The notes: generated by a model from the sequence alone, not told the origin. A stretch of DNA of 64,000 nt from Nitrogeniibacter sp050293885 (GCA_050293885.1 JBNKNO010000001.1:62001-126000); one strand, 5' to 3'. Counted from the stretch's first letter, positions 32,684 through 42,157 are shown. Translations and numbers: made by a program.

Positions 32684-33445
32684 TCAGAAGTTGTCTTTCC
32701 AGGCGCGTAGTGCCGCAAAGGCATGCGTCGGATCTTTCGGTACATGGCCCACAAAGCTGCTGAGTCCTTCGGTGACGCTCGGTTTTTCCACGCGTAAAAA
32801 GGGATTGATGGCGCGTTCCTTTCCAATAGTGGACGGCAGCGTGGGGAGCCCGGCCTCACGCAGGCGCTTGCACTCGGCCAGCCAGGCATCGCGTTCCGGA
32901 TTGTCGGGTTCGGCCGCCTGCGCAAAGGCAAGATTCCCCAGCGTGTATTCATGGGTGCAGTACACGCGCGTATGCAGGGGCAGGGCCGCCAGTTTTTCCA
33001 GCGAGCTTTTCATCTGTGCCGGCGAGCCTTCGAACAGGCGGCCGCAGCCGCCACTGAACAGCGTGTCGCCGCAGAACACGAGATCCGGGCTCACGTAGGC
33101 GATATGGCCGAGCGTGTGCCCGGGCAGTTCAAGAATATCGAAGCGCACACCCAGTTCCGGCACGTTGATCTGCTCACCTTCGCGCAGCGGATGGGTGATG
33201 CCGGCAATGGCTTCGGCCGCTGGGCCGAACACCGGGCATTGGCCGGCGAAGGCGGGCAGGCCGCCAGTGTGGTCGCCATGATGGTGGGTAATCAGAATTG
33301 CGGCCAGCGTCAGATCGTTTTGCGCGATAAAATCCCGTACCGGCCCCGCATCGCCCGGGTCCACCACCAGCGCATGACGGCCGTCGTGCATCAACCAGAT
33401 ATAGTTGTCGTTGAACGCAGGGATAGGAACAATCTGCATCGCCAT
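32684..33445 (-). CDS. gloB: Hydroxyacylglutathione hydrolase (glyoxalase II)
   Basis: The protein has 253 residues. The metal-binding motif THHHGDHTGG lies at about residues 53-62. Further ligands lie in ELPGHTLGHIAYV, GDTLFSGGCGRLFEG and CTHEYTLGNL. It hydrolyses S-lactoylglutathione to lactate in methylglyoxal detoxification. The C-terminal HAGH domain is complete. The start codon is embedded in CATG shared with the divergent methyltransferase gene; an alternative ATG lies two codons in. Confidence 0.95.
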   Translation of the reverse strand: MAMQIVPIPAFNDNYIWLMHDGRHALVVDPGDAGPVRDFIAQNDLTLAAILITHHHGDHTGGLPAFAGQCPVFGPAAEAIAGITHPLREGEQINVPELGVRFDILELPGHTLGHIAYVSPDLVFCGDTLFSGGCGRLFEGSPAQMKSSLEKLAALPLHTRVYCTHEYTLGNLAFAQAAEPDNPERDAWLAECKRLREAGLPTLPSTIGKERAINPFLRVEKPSVTEGLSSFVGHVPKDPTHAFAALRAWKDNF

Positions 33446-34223
33446 GTCTCCAGAATCGAATTTGTCTTCCAGCGCCGCACCCGAGCAGGACCTCGATCAG
33501 TGGATCGCGTCCCCTGCCGGCCAGTATGTGCTGGCCTGGGAGAGCGAACGGTTCGACGCCATGGTAGCCGATCTGTTCGGTTACCATGCCGTGCAAGTCG
33601 GCATGACGCAGCTCGATTTTCTGCGCAACAACCGCATTCCGGGGCGTCTGGTGTGTGCGATGGTCGGGCAGACGGGGCATGTGCTTGCGCAGCCCGAGGC
33701 GCTTCCGTTCGAGTCAGCGAGCGTTGATCTCGTGCTGTTGCCGCACGTGCTCGAGTTCTCCGACAATCCACACCAGGTGCTGCGTGAAGTCGAGCGGGTG
33801 TTGGTGCCGGAAGGTCAGGTCATCATCTCCGGCTTCAATCCGGTCAGCTTGTGGGGCGTTCGCCGTTTGCTCAAACGGCAGCGCACGGACTTTCCCTGGC
33901 GTGGCCAGTACCTCACCGTGCGCCGCCTCAAGGACTGGTTGAAGCTATTGAGCTTCGAGGCGCGTGCCGGGGCGTTCGGCGCCTATGCGCCGCCGATCGG
34001 CCAGACGAAATGGATCGAGCGTTTCCGCTTCATGGACGCCGCCGGTGGTCGCTGGTGGCCGGTGTGCGGCGGTGTCTATATGGTGCAAGCGATCAAGCGG
34101 GTGCACAGCATGCGCTTGATTCAGCCGAAGTGGCGTAGCCGCCGCGTGCGTGCCAAGGCGCTGGCGCCAGTGGTACAGCGCGGTGGGCGCGCCGTGAATC
34201 GTTACAGGAAACTGAATGACTGA
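33444..34223 (+). CDS. Class I SAM-dependent methyltransferase
   Basis: The protein has 259 residues from ATG 33444. Motif I is degenerate, but ALPFESASVDLVLLPHVLEF and LREVERVLVPEGQVIISGFNP are typical of the ubiquinone/type-11 methyltransferase fold. The substrate is unknown. Its start codon overlaps that of divergent gloB by two bases. Its end overlaps rnhA by 8 bp. In betaproteobacteria this gene is commonly seen between gloB and rnhA. Confidence 0.85.
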   Translation: MSPESNLSSSAAPEQDLDQWIASPAGQYVLAWESERFDAMVADLFGYHAVQVGMTQLDFLRNNRIPGRLVCAMVGQTGHVLAQPEALPFESASVDLVLLPHVLEFSDNPHQVLREVERVLVPEGQVIISGFNPVSLWGVRRLLKRQRTDFPWRGQYLTVRRLKDWLKLLSFEARAGAFGAYAPPIGQTKWIERFRFMDAAGGRWWPVCGGVYMVQAIKRVHSMRLIQPKWRSRRVRAKALAPVVQRGGRAVNRYRKLND

Positions 34224-34668
34224 AGTGGTGGATATCTTTACCGACGGGGCCTGCAGTGGGAATCCCGGGCCCGGTGGCTGGGGGGCGATTCTGCGTTCCG
34301 GCGAACACGAAAAAACCTTGTACGGCGGTGAGCCCGACACCACCAACAACCGCATGGAGCTGCTGGCCGTCATCCGCGCGCTCGAAACGCTCAAGCGGCC
34401 AGTGAAAGCGCGGGTGCACACCGACAGCCAGTACGTACAGAAGGGCATCTCCGAGTGGATTCACGGCTGGAAGGCACGCGGCTGGAAGACGGCCGCCAAG
34501 CAGCCGGTGAAAAATGCCGATCTGTGGCGTGAACTCGACGCCGTGCAGGCAAGTCACGACGTCGAATGGGTGTGGGTGAAGGGCCACGCCGGTCATGTGG
34601 ACAACGAACGCGCCGATGAACTGGCGCGCAAGGGTGTCGACGACATCCGCAACAAGCGTCGCGGCTAA
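34216..34668 (+). CDS. rnhA: Ribonuclease HI
   Basis: The protein has 150 residues. The catalytic residues Asp10, Glu48, Asp70 and Asp134 and the helper His124 are all present. It degrades the RNA of RNA-DNA hybrids. It overlaps the methyltransferase by 8 bp and is followed by dnaQ, a classical pairing. Confidence 0.97.
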   Translation: MTEVVDIFTDGACSGNPGPGGWGAILRSGEHEKTLYGGEPDTTNNRMELLAVIRALETLKRPVKARVHTDSQYVQKGISEWIHGWKARGWKTAAKQPVKNADLWRELDAVQASHDVEWVWVKGHAGHVDNERADELARKGVDDIRNKRRG

Positions 34669-34698
34669 CAAGCTGTGAACGCGGCAGCAGGAGCACGA

Positions 34699-35418
34699 AT
34701 GCGACAAATCGTTCTGGATACGGAAACGACGGGCCTGGAATGGCGCAATGGCGACCGCGTGATCGAAATCGGTTGCGTGGAGTTGGTGGACCGCAAGCTC
34801 ACCGGTCAGCACTACCACGTGTTCATCAACCCGGATCGCGAGATCGACCCCGGCGCCATCGAAGTGCATGGCATCACCAACGAGTTCCTGGTGGACAAGC
34901 CGCGCTTCAAGGATGTGGTCGCCGAGTTCGAGGACTTCGTGCGCGACGGCGAGCTGGTGATTCACAACGCCGCCTTCGACGTGGGCTTTCTCGATAACGA
35001 ACTCGGCCTGCTCGAACGGCCCCGGCTCGGCGCGCTGTGCGCCGGTGTGGTCGATACCTTGAAGATGGCGAAGGAATTGAATCCGGGCAAGAAGGCCTCG
35101 CTCGACGCCTTGTGCGAACGTTTCGATATCGACAACGCACGGCGCACGCTGCACGGCGCCTTGCTCGACGCGGAGTTGCTGGCCGAAGTTTATCTGGCGA
35201 TGACGCGTGGTCAGGAAAGCCTGATCATCGGTCTGGACGACGACAGCGAATCGGCGCTCGATGTCGCTGCGGGCGTCGACTTGAGCAATCGGCCACCGCT
35301 ACGCGTGCTGCGCGCCAGCGACGCGGAGTTGGCCGCGCACGAGGCGGTACTGGGTGACATCGCCAAGGCCAGCAAGGGCGCGTGCCTGTGGCTGCCGCCC
35401 GAGGCGCCGGCGCAGTAA
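34699..35418 (+). CDS. dnaQ: DNA polymerase III epsilon subunit (3'-5' proofreading exonuclease)
   Basis: The protein has 239 residues from ATG 34699 (AGGAG 5 bp upstream). The first DEDDh acids Asp7 and Glu9 lie in VLDTETTG. IHNAAFDVGFLD and HGALLDAELLA supply the remaining acids and His. The C-terminal ~50 residues should bind the alpha subunit. It provides proofreading in the replicative polymerase. It is co-directional with rnhA, 30 bp apart. Confidence 0.95.
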   Translation: MRQIVLDTETTGLEWRNGDRVIEIGCVELVDRKLTGQHYHVFINPDREIDPGAIEVHGITNEFLVDKPRFKDVVAEFEDFVRDGELVIHNAAFDVGFLDNELGLLERPRLGALCAGVVDTLKMAKELNPGKKASLDALCERFDIDNARRTLHGALLDAELLAEVYLAMTRGQESLIIGLDDDSESALDVAAGVDLSNRPPLRVLRASDAELAAHEAVLGDIAKASKGACLWLPPEAPAQ

Positions 35419-35430
35419 GTCTTTTCAGCG

Positions 35431-36183
35431 CTAACGCTGCAGGCGCCCGCCTTTGGCGCCGCCGGCATCGAGCAGGCGGGCGATTGCCGGACGCAAGTCC
35501 AGCCCGAGCTCGGCGCGCAACGTGTCGGCCCGCTTGCGCAGCGTCGGTTCATCGGTGCTCACGGCATCGCCGGCGAAGCCCAGCGCGACGTGGTTGCCCT
35601 TGTCCGTCGACTCGAACGCCAGAGCGCGCGTGTCGAAGGCGTCACTGATGCGTGCAATCGATGTGTCGTAGCGGCGCGCGCGGTTGAACAGATTGACCGA
35701 CAGCACGCCTTGGGCCGTGAGGTGCGACTTCAGCGTGCGATAGAAGTCGAGACCGTTGAGTGGGCCGGGGCGCACGTCGTGATCGTAGGCGTCGAGCAGG
35801 ATCAGATCCCAACGCGCCTGTGTGTCGGCCATGAACTTCAAACCATCTTCGATCACGATCTCCAGACGCGCATCCGGCGCTGGCAACTCGAAACAGCTAC
35901 GCGCGATGGCCACCACCCGGGGCTCGATCTCGACCACGGTGTGGTGCGCCTCGGGCAGTTTGCGATGAATGAACTTGGCGAGCGAGCCGGCGCCCAGGCC
36001 GATGGACAGCACGCGCCGCGGCCAAGGCGATTCGTGGAACAGCAGGCCGGCCATCATCTCGCGGGTGTAGGGGAGTTCCAGCGCGAAGGGCGTGCGGATG
36101 CGCATCGCGCCTTGCACCCAGTCGGTGCCGAAGTGCAGGTAGCGCACGCCGCCTTCTTCGCGAATGTCGATGGGGTTTTCCAT
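35431..36183 (-). CDS. Spermidine synthase-like protein
   Basis: The protein has 250 residues from ATG 36183. The Rossmann fold typical of aminopropyltransferases is clear (VLSIGLGAGSLAKFIHRKLP, VVEIEPRVVAIARSCF). However, the DxTDP-type catalytic loop of true spermidine synthases is replaced by LLDAYDHDVRPGPL, so polyamine synthesis is doubtful. It could be a related methyltransferase-fold enzyme. It lies 13 bp after the phosphoesterase and is the last gene of the suhB-mutS operon. Confidence 0.8.
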   Translation of the reverse strand: MENPIDIREEGGVRYLHFGTDWVQGAMRIRTPFALELPYTREMMAGLLFHESPWPRRVLSIGLGAGSLAKFIHRKLPEAHHTVVEIEPRVVAIARSCFELPAPDARLEIVIEDGLKFMADTQARWDLILLDAYDHDVRPGPLNGLDFYRTLKSHLTAQGVLSVNLFNRARRYDTSIARISDAFDTRALAFESTDKGNHVALGFAGDAVSTDEPTLRKRADTLRAELGLDLRPAIARLLDAGGAKGGRLQR

Positions 36184-36196
36184 GGCGGTCTCTGGT

Positions 36197-37108
36197 TCAG
36201 GGTTGTCGGGGGGCGTGCGGCGACCACGTGTGAGCCTCGAAGCGCAGCGGTGATGCGGCATCGGGATCGACGTCCACGCGCACCCAGCCCATGAACGGAT
36301 AGCCGAAGGACTCGATGCGCGTGAAATGTGCGATGGGCGCACCGGCATGGTCGAGCAGTGGATGGTCGACGGTTTGCCGGTGGCTGTCGCCATGAACGAA
36401 TACCACCGGGCGGGGGCTGCGCATGAGGTGAGCGCGCAACTGGTCGAGAAAGGGGATGAACGGCCAGGGCGCGTGGCCCGCTGCGTAAGCCTTGAAGTGC
36501 GGATCGCCATGCGCGATGAGCACCAGCGCGCGTGCGCCGGATTGATCCGCCGCGTCGAAGGCGGCATCCATCCACTGGCGCGTCGCGGCGTCGCGCCCGG
36601 ACATCTCGGCGCGATCACTCGCATTGTTGTAGCTGCCGACCATGTGCAGCGTGGCGAACACGATGCCGTCGCGCTGCCAACGCTGATTTTCCGGTACGCC
36701 AGGCTGGCGCGTGAGTTCGAGCGTCTGCTTCCCCAGCGACTGCGGCGTACCGAAGAATACTGATCGAAGTTTCGCCAGCCGTTCGCTCGGGCGGTAGCCG
36801 CCGTTGCTGGGCCGGCGACAATCCGTCCAGTCGTTGTCGCCCGGGGTGTAGATGAGCGGCGCCGACACGGCGTTGAACAGCGCGAGGCGGTCGTCGAACA
36901 GGCTGTCGTCGCAGCGCTCGCTACCGCCCTTGATGTCGCCCACGTGCACGATGAAGGCCGGTTGTGTACGCGCGATCTCGTCGAGCATCTCGGGCAGATG
37001 ACGGCGCTCGAAAGTGGAGTAGGGCGTATCGCCGACGATGGCAAAATGCCACGCGGCGGCACACTGGCTGAACATCAGCAGACCGGCGACCAGGCCGGCG
37101 CGGATCAT
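36197..37108 (-). CDS. Secreted metallophosphoesterase
   Basis: The protein has 303 residues with a signal peptide (LVAGLLMFSQCAAA). Calcineurin-like motifs in order are VGDTPYS, HVGDIKGG, PGDNDW, IAHGDPH and HGDSHRQT, supplying the two-metal centre. It is probably exported, with an unknown phosphoester substrate. Its ATG overlaps the mutS stop in ATGA, so translation is coupled to mutS. Confidence 0.86.
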   Translation of the reverse strand: MIRAGLVAGLLMFSQCAAAWHFAIVGDTPYSTFERRHLPEMLDEIARTQPAFIVHVGDIKGGSERCDDSLFDDRLALFNAVSAPLIYTPGDNDWTDCRRPSNGGYRPSERLAKLRSVFFGTPQSLGKQTLELTRQPGVPENQRWQRDGIVFATLHMVGSYNNASDRAEMSGRDAATRQWMDAAFDAADQSGARALVLIAHGDPHFKAYAAGHAPWPFIPFLDQLRAHLMRSPRPVVFVHGDSHRQTVDHPLLDHAGAPIAHFTRIESFGYPFMGWVRVDVDPDAASPLRFEAHTWSPHAPRQP

Positions 37109-39690
37109 GGCGCGTCAGCGAGGCGCTTGAGGGCGTAGAGCTGCTCGAGGGCCTCGCGGGGGCTCAGGCTGTCGGGGTCGAGCTCGGTCAGTGCGGCAAC
37201 CGCGGGGTGGCTCGGGGCGTCGGGTTCGTCGGCCGGCAGCGCGGCGAACAGGTCGGGCTGGGCCTCACTGCCGACCTCGCGATTCTCGAGCGCGCGCAGG
37301 CGACGGCGTGCGTCGCGCACCACGGCGGCCGGAATGCCGGCCAGCGCTGCCACCTCGATACCGTAGCTCTGGCTGGCCGGACCTTCTTCGAGCGCATGCA
37401 GAAACACGATGCGATGCGCGTGTTCGACCGCATCGAGATGCACGTTGGCGCACTCGGGGTAGTCCACATTCAGGCGGGTGAGCTCGAAGTAGTGGGTGGC
37501 GAACAGCGTCAGGCTGCGGGTCTTGTCGAGCAGATGGCGGGCAATGGCGAAGGCCAGCGCGAGGCCGTCGAAGGTCGAGGTGCCGCGGCCGATTTCGTCC
37601 ATCAGCACCAGAGAGTTTTCGGTGGCGCCGTTGAGAATCGCGGCCGCTTCGGTCATCTCGACCATGAAAGTCGAGCGCCCGGAGGCGAGGTCGTCCGATG
37701 CGCCGATGCGGGTGAAGATGGCGTCGATGGGGCCGATGTGCGCCTCGTCGGCGGGCACGAAGCTGCCGATGTGCGCCATCAGCGTGATCAGCGCCACCTG
37801 GCGCATGAAGGTCGATTTACCGCCCATGTTGGGGCCGGTGATCATCAGCATGCGTCGCGTCGGCGCCAGTCGGCAGCCGTTGGCGATGAACGCGTCCACC
37901 TGCTGCTCGACGACCGGGTGACGACCGCCTTCGATGCGGATGCCGGGCTGGTCGGTGAATACCGGGCAGCGATAGTCGTAGCGCCGCGCCGCTTCGCAAA
38001 AGGCCGCCAGTGCGTCGAGCGTGGCGAGCGCGCGCGCCACCTGCTGAAGCGCAGGAATGTCGGCCGCGAGCACATCGAGAATCTGCTCGTACAGTGCCTT
38101 CTCGCGGCTCAGTGCGCGTTCCTGTGCCGACAGCGCCTTGTCTTCGAATTCCTTGAGCTCCGGCGTCACGTAGCGCTCGGCATTCTTGAGCGTCTGGCGG
38201 CGGCGGTAGTCGTCCGGCACCTTGTCGCCATGCACGCGGCCGACTTCGATATAGAAGCCGTGCACGCGGTTGTATTCGACCTTGAGCGTGCTGATGCCGG
38301 TGCGTTCGCGCTCGCGTGTTTCGAGTGCCATGAGGAACTCGCCGCAGTTGCTCTGGATGCCGCGTAACTCGTCCAGGTCGGCATCGAAGCCTTCGGCGAT
38401 GACGCCGCCGTCGCGCAGCACGGTGGACGGTTCCGGCGCGATGGCCCGCTGCAGCAGCGTGCTGCTCTCGGGCGGCGGCGTGAGCGCTTCACGCAAGGTG
38501 CCCAGCAGCGGCGCTTGCGCGGTGTCGAGCAGGCCAAGCAAGTCGGGCAGGGCGCACAGCGAATCGCGCAGCGAGGACAAATCGCGCGGCCGGGCGGAGC
38601 GCAGGGCGATGCGGGCGGTGATGCGCTCGACGTCGGCCACGCCCTTGAGTTGCGCGCGAATTGCAGCGCCGGCGCCGTCACCGGCATCGCCGAGCAGTTC
38701 AGCGACTGCGGTGTGGCGTGCCACGATGGCGTCGCGATCACGCAGCGGATGGTGAATGGCGTGGCGCAGCCAGCGCGCGCCCATGCTGGTGACGCAGGTG
38801 TCGAGGCAAGAGAGCAGGGTGGGCGCCGCTTCGCCGCGCAAGGTTTCGGTCAGTTCGAGATTGCGGCGGGTGGCCGCGTCGATGCGGATGAACTCCGATT
38901 CGCTCTCGACGCGCAGGCCGGTCACGTGCCGCAGGCTTTGCTGCTGCGTGCCGCTGGCGTAGTCGTAGAGCGCGGCGGCGGCGGCCAGGGCCACGCCGAG
39001 CGACTCGGCGCCATAACCCGACAGGTCGCGCGTGCCCAAGTGCTCGGTGAGCTGACGACGGCCATTGTCGGCGTCGAACTGCCAGTCGGGCAGGCGCTTG
39101 AGGCTGCGCGAGAGCGACTGGATGAGCGGCAGATTGAGGGCGTCGGAGACCAATACCTCGGCCGGGCGCAGGCGCTCGAACTGCGCCTGCAATTGCTCGG
39201 GCGCACATTCGAGCAGACGCAATTCGCCATTGGCCAGATTCAGCCAGGCGAGGCCGAGCTGGCCGCGATTGAGGTGTAGCGCCAGCAGCAGCGAATCGCG
39301 CCGGTCGTCGAGCAGCGCCGCGTCGGTGAGCGTGCCGGGGGTGACGATGCGCGACACCGCGCGCTCCATCGGCCCCTTGGTGGTGGCCGGATCGCCGACT
39401 TGTTCGGCAATCACCACCGACTCGCCGAGTTTGACCAGTCGCGCCAGATATTGCTCGACCGCGTGATGCGGCACGCCCGCCATCTTGATCGGCTCGCCAG
39501 CCGATTTGCCGCGCGTGGTGAGCGTGATGTCGAGCAGGCGCGCGGCCTTCTCGGCGTCCTCGAAGAACAACTCGTAGAAATCGCCCATGCGATAGAACAA
39601 CAGCAGCGCCGGGTACTCGGCCTTGAGGGCCAGGTACTGCTGCATCATGGGCGTATGCCCATCCGGCGAACGGCTTGGGGTCGATGCCAT
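37105..39690 (-). CDS. mutS: DNA mismatch repair protein MutS
   Basis: The protein has 861 residues from ATG 39690. The mismatch-reading Phe38-x-Glu40 lies in YRMGDFYELFF. The ATPase has Walker A GPNMGGKST, and Walker B in LVLMDEIGRGTSTFDG. It recognises mispairs and recruits MutL. Length matches the family (~855). It lies 14 bp after suhB and overlaps the phosphoesterase by 4 bp. The longer reading frame upstream is antisense noise over suhB and is rejected. Confidence 0.97.
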   Translation of the reverse strand: MASTPSRSPDGHTPMMQQYLALKAEYPALLLFYRMGDFYELFFEDAEKAARLLDITLTTRGKSAGEPIKMAGVPHHAVEQYLARLVKLGESVVIAEQVGDPATTKGPMERAVSRIVTPGTLTDAALLDDRRDSLLLALHLNRGQLGLAWLNLANGELRLLECAPEQLQAQFERLRPAEVLVSDALNLPLIQSLSRSLKRLPDWQFDADNGRRQLTEHLGTRDLSGYGAESLGVALAAAAALYDYASGTQQQSLRHVTGLRVESESEFIRIDAATRRNLELTETLRGEAAPTLLSCLDTCVTSMGARWLRHAIHHPLRDRDAIVARHTAVAELLGDAGDGAGAAIRAQLKGVADVERITARIALRSARPRDLSSLRDSLCALPDLLGLLDTAQAPLLGTLREALTPPPESSTLLQRAIAPEPSTVLRDGGVIAEGFDADLDELRGIQSNCGEFLMALETRERERTGISTLKVEYNRVHGFYIEVGRVHGDKVPDDYRRRQTLKNAERYVTPELKEFEDKALSAQERALSREKALYEQILDVLAADIPALQQVARALATLDALAAFCEAARRYDYRCPVFTDQPGIRIEGGRHPVVEQQVDAFIANGCRLAPTRRMLMITGPNMGGKSTFMRQVALITLMAHIGSFVPADEAHIGPIDAIFTRIGASDDLASGRSTFMVEMTEAAAILNGATENSLVLMDEIGRGTSTFDGLALAFAIARHLLDKTRSLTLFATHYFELTRLNVDYPECANVHLDAVEHAHRIVFLHALEEGPASQSYGIEVAALAGIPAAVVRDARRRLRALENREVGSEAQPDLFAALPADEPDAPSHPAVAALTELDPDSLSPREALEQLYALKRLADAP

Positions 39691-39704
39691 GCGTGTGGTC
39701 GAAC

Positions 39705-40511
39705 TCAGGCGCTGATGTTGGCGGGGCGGTGCGCCTGGACGATGGGGAGCAACTGGGTGAACACCTTGGGGGCACCGGCGACCACGTTGCCGGTTTTCAG
39801 GTAGCCCGATTCGCCCGACAGATCGCTGACGAGGCCACCGGCTTCCTGAATCAGCAAGGCGCCGGCGGCCATGTCCCACGGCGCCAGGCCCATCTCCCAG
39901 AAGCCATCGACGCGACCGCAGGCCACATAGGCCAGATCGAGCGCGGCGGCACCGGGACGGCGGATGCCGGCGGTTTTCTGGCAGATGTCCTTGAACGTCG
40001 CCAGATAGGCATCGATATGATCGAATTCGCGGAACGGAAAACCCGTGGCGATCAGCGATTCGGCCAGTTTGGTCCGGCGCGAGACGCGAATGCGGCGCTC
40101 GTTGAGCGCGGCGCCGGCGCCCTTGGTGGCGGTGAACAGCTCGTTGCGGGAGGGGTCGTAGACGACCGCCTGTTCGACCACGCCATTCTTGGCCAGGGCG
40201 ATGGATACCGCGTACTGCGGAAAACCGTGAATGTAGTTGGTGGTGCCGTCGAGCGGATCGATGATCCACTGGAATTCGCTGTTCGGGTCGCCGGCGGACT
40301 GGCCGGACTCTTCTGCTAGAATGCCGTGCCCCGGAAAGGCGTCGAGCAAGGTCTCGATGATCGCCGCTTCGGCCGCACGATCGACCTCGGTGACGAAGTC
40401 GTTGGCGGCCTTGGTTTCGACGCGGATGCGGTCGATGTCGTTGGCGGCGCGGTTGATGGTGTTGCCTGCGCGGCGCGCGGCCTTGACGGCGATAGTGAGC
40501 GTGGGGTGCAT
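39705..40511 (-). CDS. suhB: Inositol-1-monophosphatase family protein
   Basis: The protein has 268 residues from ATG 40511 (MHPTLTIAVKAARRAG). The metal-binding motifs AEESG, IDPLDGTTNYIHGFP and WDMAAGALLIQEAGG are complete. It dephosphorylates inositol-1-phosphate in vitro and in E. coli also acts in rRNA transcription antitermination. It is the first gene of the operon with mutS and is divergent from trmJ, 63 bp apart. Confidence 0.95.
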   Translation of the reverse strand: MHPTLTIAVKAARRAGNTINRAANDIDRIRVETKAANDFVTEVDRAAEAAIIETLLDAFPGHGILAEESGQSAGDPNSEFQWIIDPLDGTTNYIHGFPQYAVSIALAKNGVVEQAVVYDPSRNELFTATKGAGAALNERRIRVSRRTKLAESLIATGFPFREFDHIDAYLATFKDICQKTAGIRRPGAAALDLAYVACGRVDGFWEMGLAPWDMAAGALLIQEAGGLVSDLSGESGYLKTGNVVAGAPKVFTQLLPIVQAHRPANISA

Positions 40512-40574
40512 TGCGGTCCCTGGCGACAGGTTCGAAGCCCTGTTCGCAGAAAATTTAAAACCTAGAATTCTAAT

Positions 40575-41303
40575 ATGAATGCACCCAGTCTGCTCGACCG
40601 TGTTCGCATCGTGCTGACACGCACCAGCCACCCCGGCAATATCGGCGCGGCTGCGCGCGCCATGAAAACCATGGGGCTGAGCAAGTTGGTGCTGGTGTCG
40701 CCGCACACATTCCCGAGCGAGGTCGCGACCGCACGCGCCTCCGGTGCAAGCGATGTGCTGGAGAATGCACAGATCGTCGATTCACTTGAAGACGCGTTGG
40801 CCGGCACCGTATTCAGCGCGGCCATGACCGCCCGCCGTCGTCTGCTGACGCTACCCATGCAATGGCCGCGCGAGGCGGTCGACACGATTGCCGACTACGC
40901 CGCTCAGGGCGACGTGGCATTGGTGTTCGGCAACGAGACCAGCGGCTTGTCGAACGAGGAGCTGGCGCTGTGTCAGTTGCCGGTCATGATTCCCGCCAAT
41001 CCCGACTACAGCTCCCTCAACCTGGCCGCTGCGGTGCAGATTCTCTGCTACGAGATGCGTTGGCGCATGAGCGAGTTGGGGGATGCGCCGGACGGGCTGG
41101 CGGAGGCGGCAAGTTTCAACGAGGTCGAAGGCTTCTACGGCCACCTCGAAGGCGCCATGATCCGCAGCGGATTCCACGATCCGGCCAACCCGCGCAAGCT
41201 CATGCCACGCATTCGCCGCCTGTTCGGCCGGATTCGGCTCGAGCGCGAGGAGGTCGGGATTCTGCGCGGCATCCTCAGTGCGTTGGAGCGGAAAGTCGAT
41301 TAA
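40575..41303 (+). CDS. trmJ: tRNA (cytidine/uridine-2'-O-)-methyltransferase TrmJ
   Basis: The protein has 242 residues. SPOUT-family motifs are SHPGNIGAAARAMKTMGL at the N-terminus, VFGNETSGLSNEEL, and the knot segment YSSLNLAAAVQIL. It 2'-O-methylates position 32 of several tRNAs. It precedes cysE and the isc operon, a conserved order in related genomes. Confidence 0.94.
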   Translation: MNAPSLLDRVRIVLTRTSHPGNIGAAARAMKTMGLSKLVLVSPHTFPSEVATARASGASDVLENAQIVDSLEDALAGTVFSAAMTARRRLLTLPMQWPREAVDTIADYAAQGDVALVFGNETSGLSNEELALCQLPVMIPANPDYSSLNLAAAVQILCYEMRWRMSELGDAPDGLAEAASFNEVEGFYGHLEGAMIRSGFHDPANPRKLMPRIRRLFGRIRLEREEVGILRGILSALERKVD

Positions 41304-41368
41304 AATCGTCGGACATTATTTGGCGGTCACGATGCCGTGGCCGCGCAGTCTCAACGATGGAGTGATTC

Positions 41369-42124
41369 ATGTTCAGCCGATTGCGTGAAGATATCGCCAG
41401 TGTGCGTAGCCGCGACCCCGCGGCACGTTCGACGCTGGAGGTGCTCACTTGTTATCCCGGCGTGCATGCCCTCATCTTTCACCGGGCTGGCCATGGCGCA
41501 TGGCGGCGCGGTTGGTACTGGCTCGGGCGTTTCATCAGTCACATCGGCCGTTGGCTCACCGGTATCGAAATTCATCCCGGTGCGGTGATCGGTCGACGCG
41601 TGTTCATTGACCACGGTTTTGGCGTGGTGATCGGCGAGACGGCGGAAGTCGGCGACGATTGCACCATCTACCAAGGCGTGACGCTGGGCGGTACCTCGCT
41701 CTATCGCGGCGAAAAGCGTCACCCGACGCTGGGGCGCGGTGTCGTTGTCGGCGCCGGCGCCAAGGTGCTGGGCGGCTTTACCGTGGGTGACGGCGCCAAG
41801 ATCGGTTCGAACGCCGTGGTGGTCAAGCCGGTGCCGGAAGGCGCTACCGCGGTGGGCAATCCGGCGCGTGTGCTCGATCGCGTGAAGGACGACGAGCGGG
41901 CACAAAAAGCCGAGCAGATGGGCTTTTCGGCCTATGGCGTCACGCGTGACATGGACGATCCGCTCGCCAAGGCCTTTCATGGACTGCTCGATCACGCGGT
42001 GTCGACCGACCGCCGTCTCGAGGCCTTGTTGAAGCATCTTGAGTCGGCAGGCGTCGCTTTGGGCGATGAGGAAAAGCGTTGCGACAACCTCGACGCCGAG
42101 CGCTTGAGCAAGATGGTCGACTAG
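41369..42124 (+). CDS. cysE: Serine O-acetyltransferase
   Basis: The protein has 251 residues. Left-handed beta-helix hexapeptide repeats include GAVIGRRVFIDHGFGVVIGE and GDDCTIYQGVTLGG. It acetylates serine to O-acetylserine, the precursor of cysteine. The C-terminus is extended by about 65 residues beyond the repeats. Its position before iscR links cysteine supply to the cysteine-consuming Fe-S cluster operon. Confidence 0.94.
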   Translation: MFSRLREDIASVRSRDPAARSTLEVLTCYPGVHALIFHRAGHGAWRRGWYWLGRFISHIGRWLTGIEIHPGAVIGRRVFIDHGFGVVIGETAEVGDDCTIYQGVTLGGTSLYRGEKRHPTLGRGVVVGAGAKVLGGFTVGDGAKIGSNAVVVKPVPEGATAVGNPARVLDRVKDDERAQKAEQMGFSAYGVTRDMDDPLAKAFHGLLDHAVSTDRRLEALLKHLESAGVALGDEEKRCDNLDAERLSKMVD

Positions 42125-42132
42125 TCGGACTA

Positions 42133-42157
42133 ATTGTTGATTGATTTAGTCGGGTAC
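42133..42157. promoter_or_regulatory. IscR type-1 site, distal
   Basis: It matches the type-1 consensus (as I recall it, ATASYYGACTRWWWYAGTC followed by RRSTAT) at about 22 of 25 positions, with right half TAGTCGGGTA. It overlaps the -35 of the iscR promoter. Confidence 0.65.

Noticed and set aside
35431..36183. Calling this gene speE (spermidine synthase)
   Set aside because: The catalytic loop of true aminopropyltransferases is missing; only the fold is supported.
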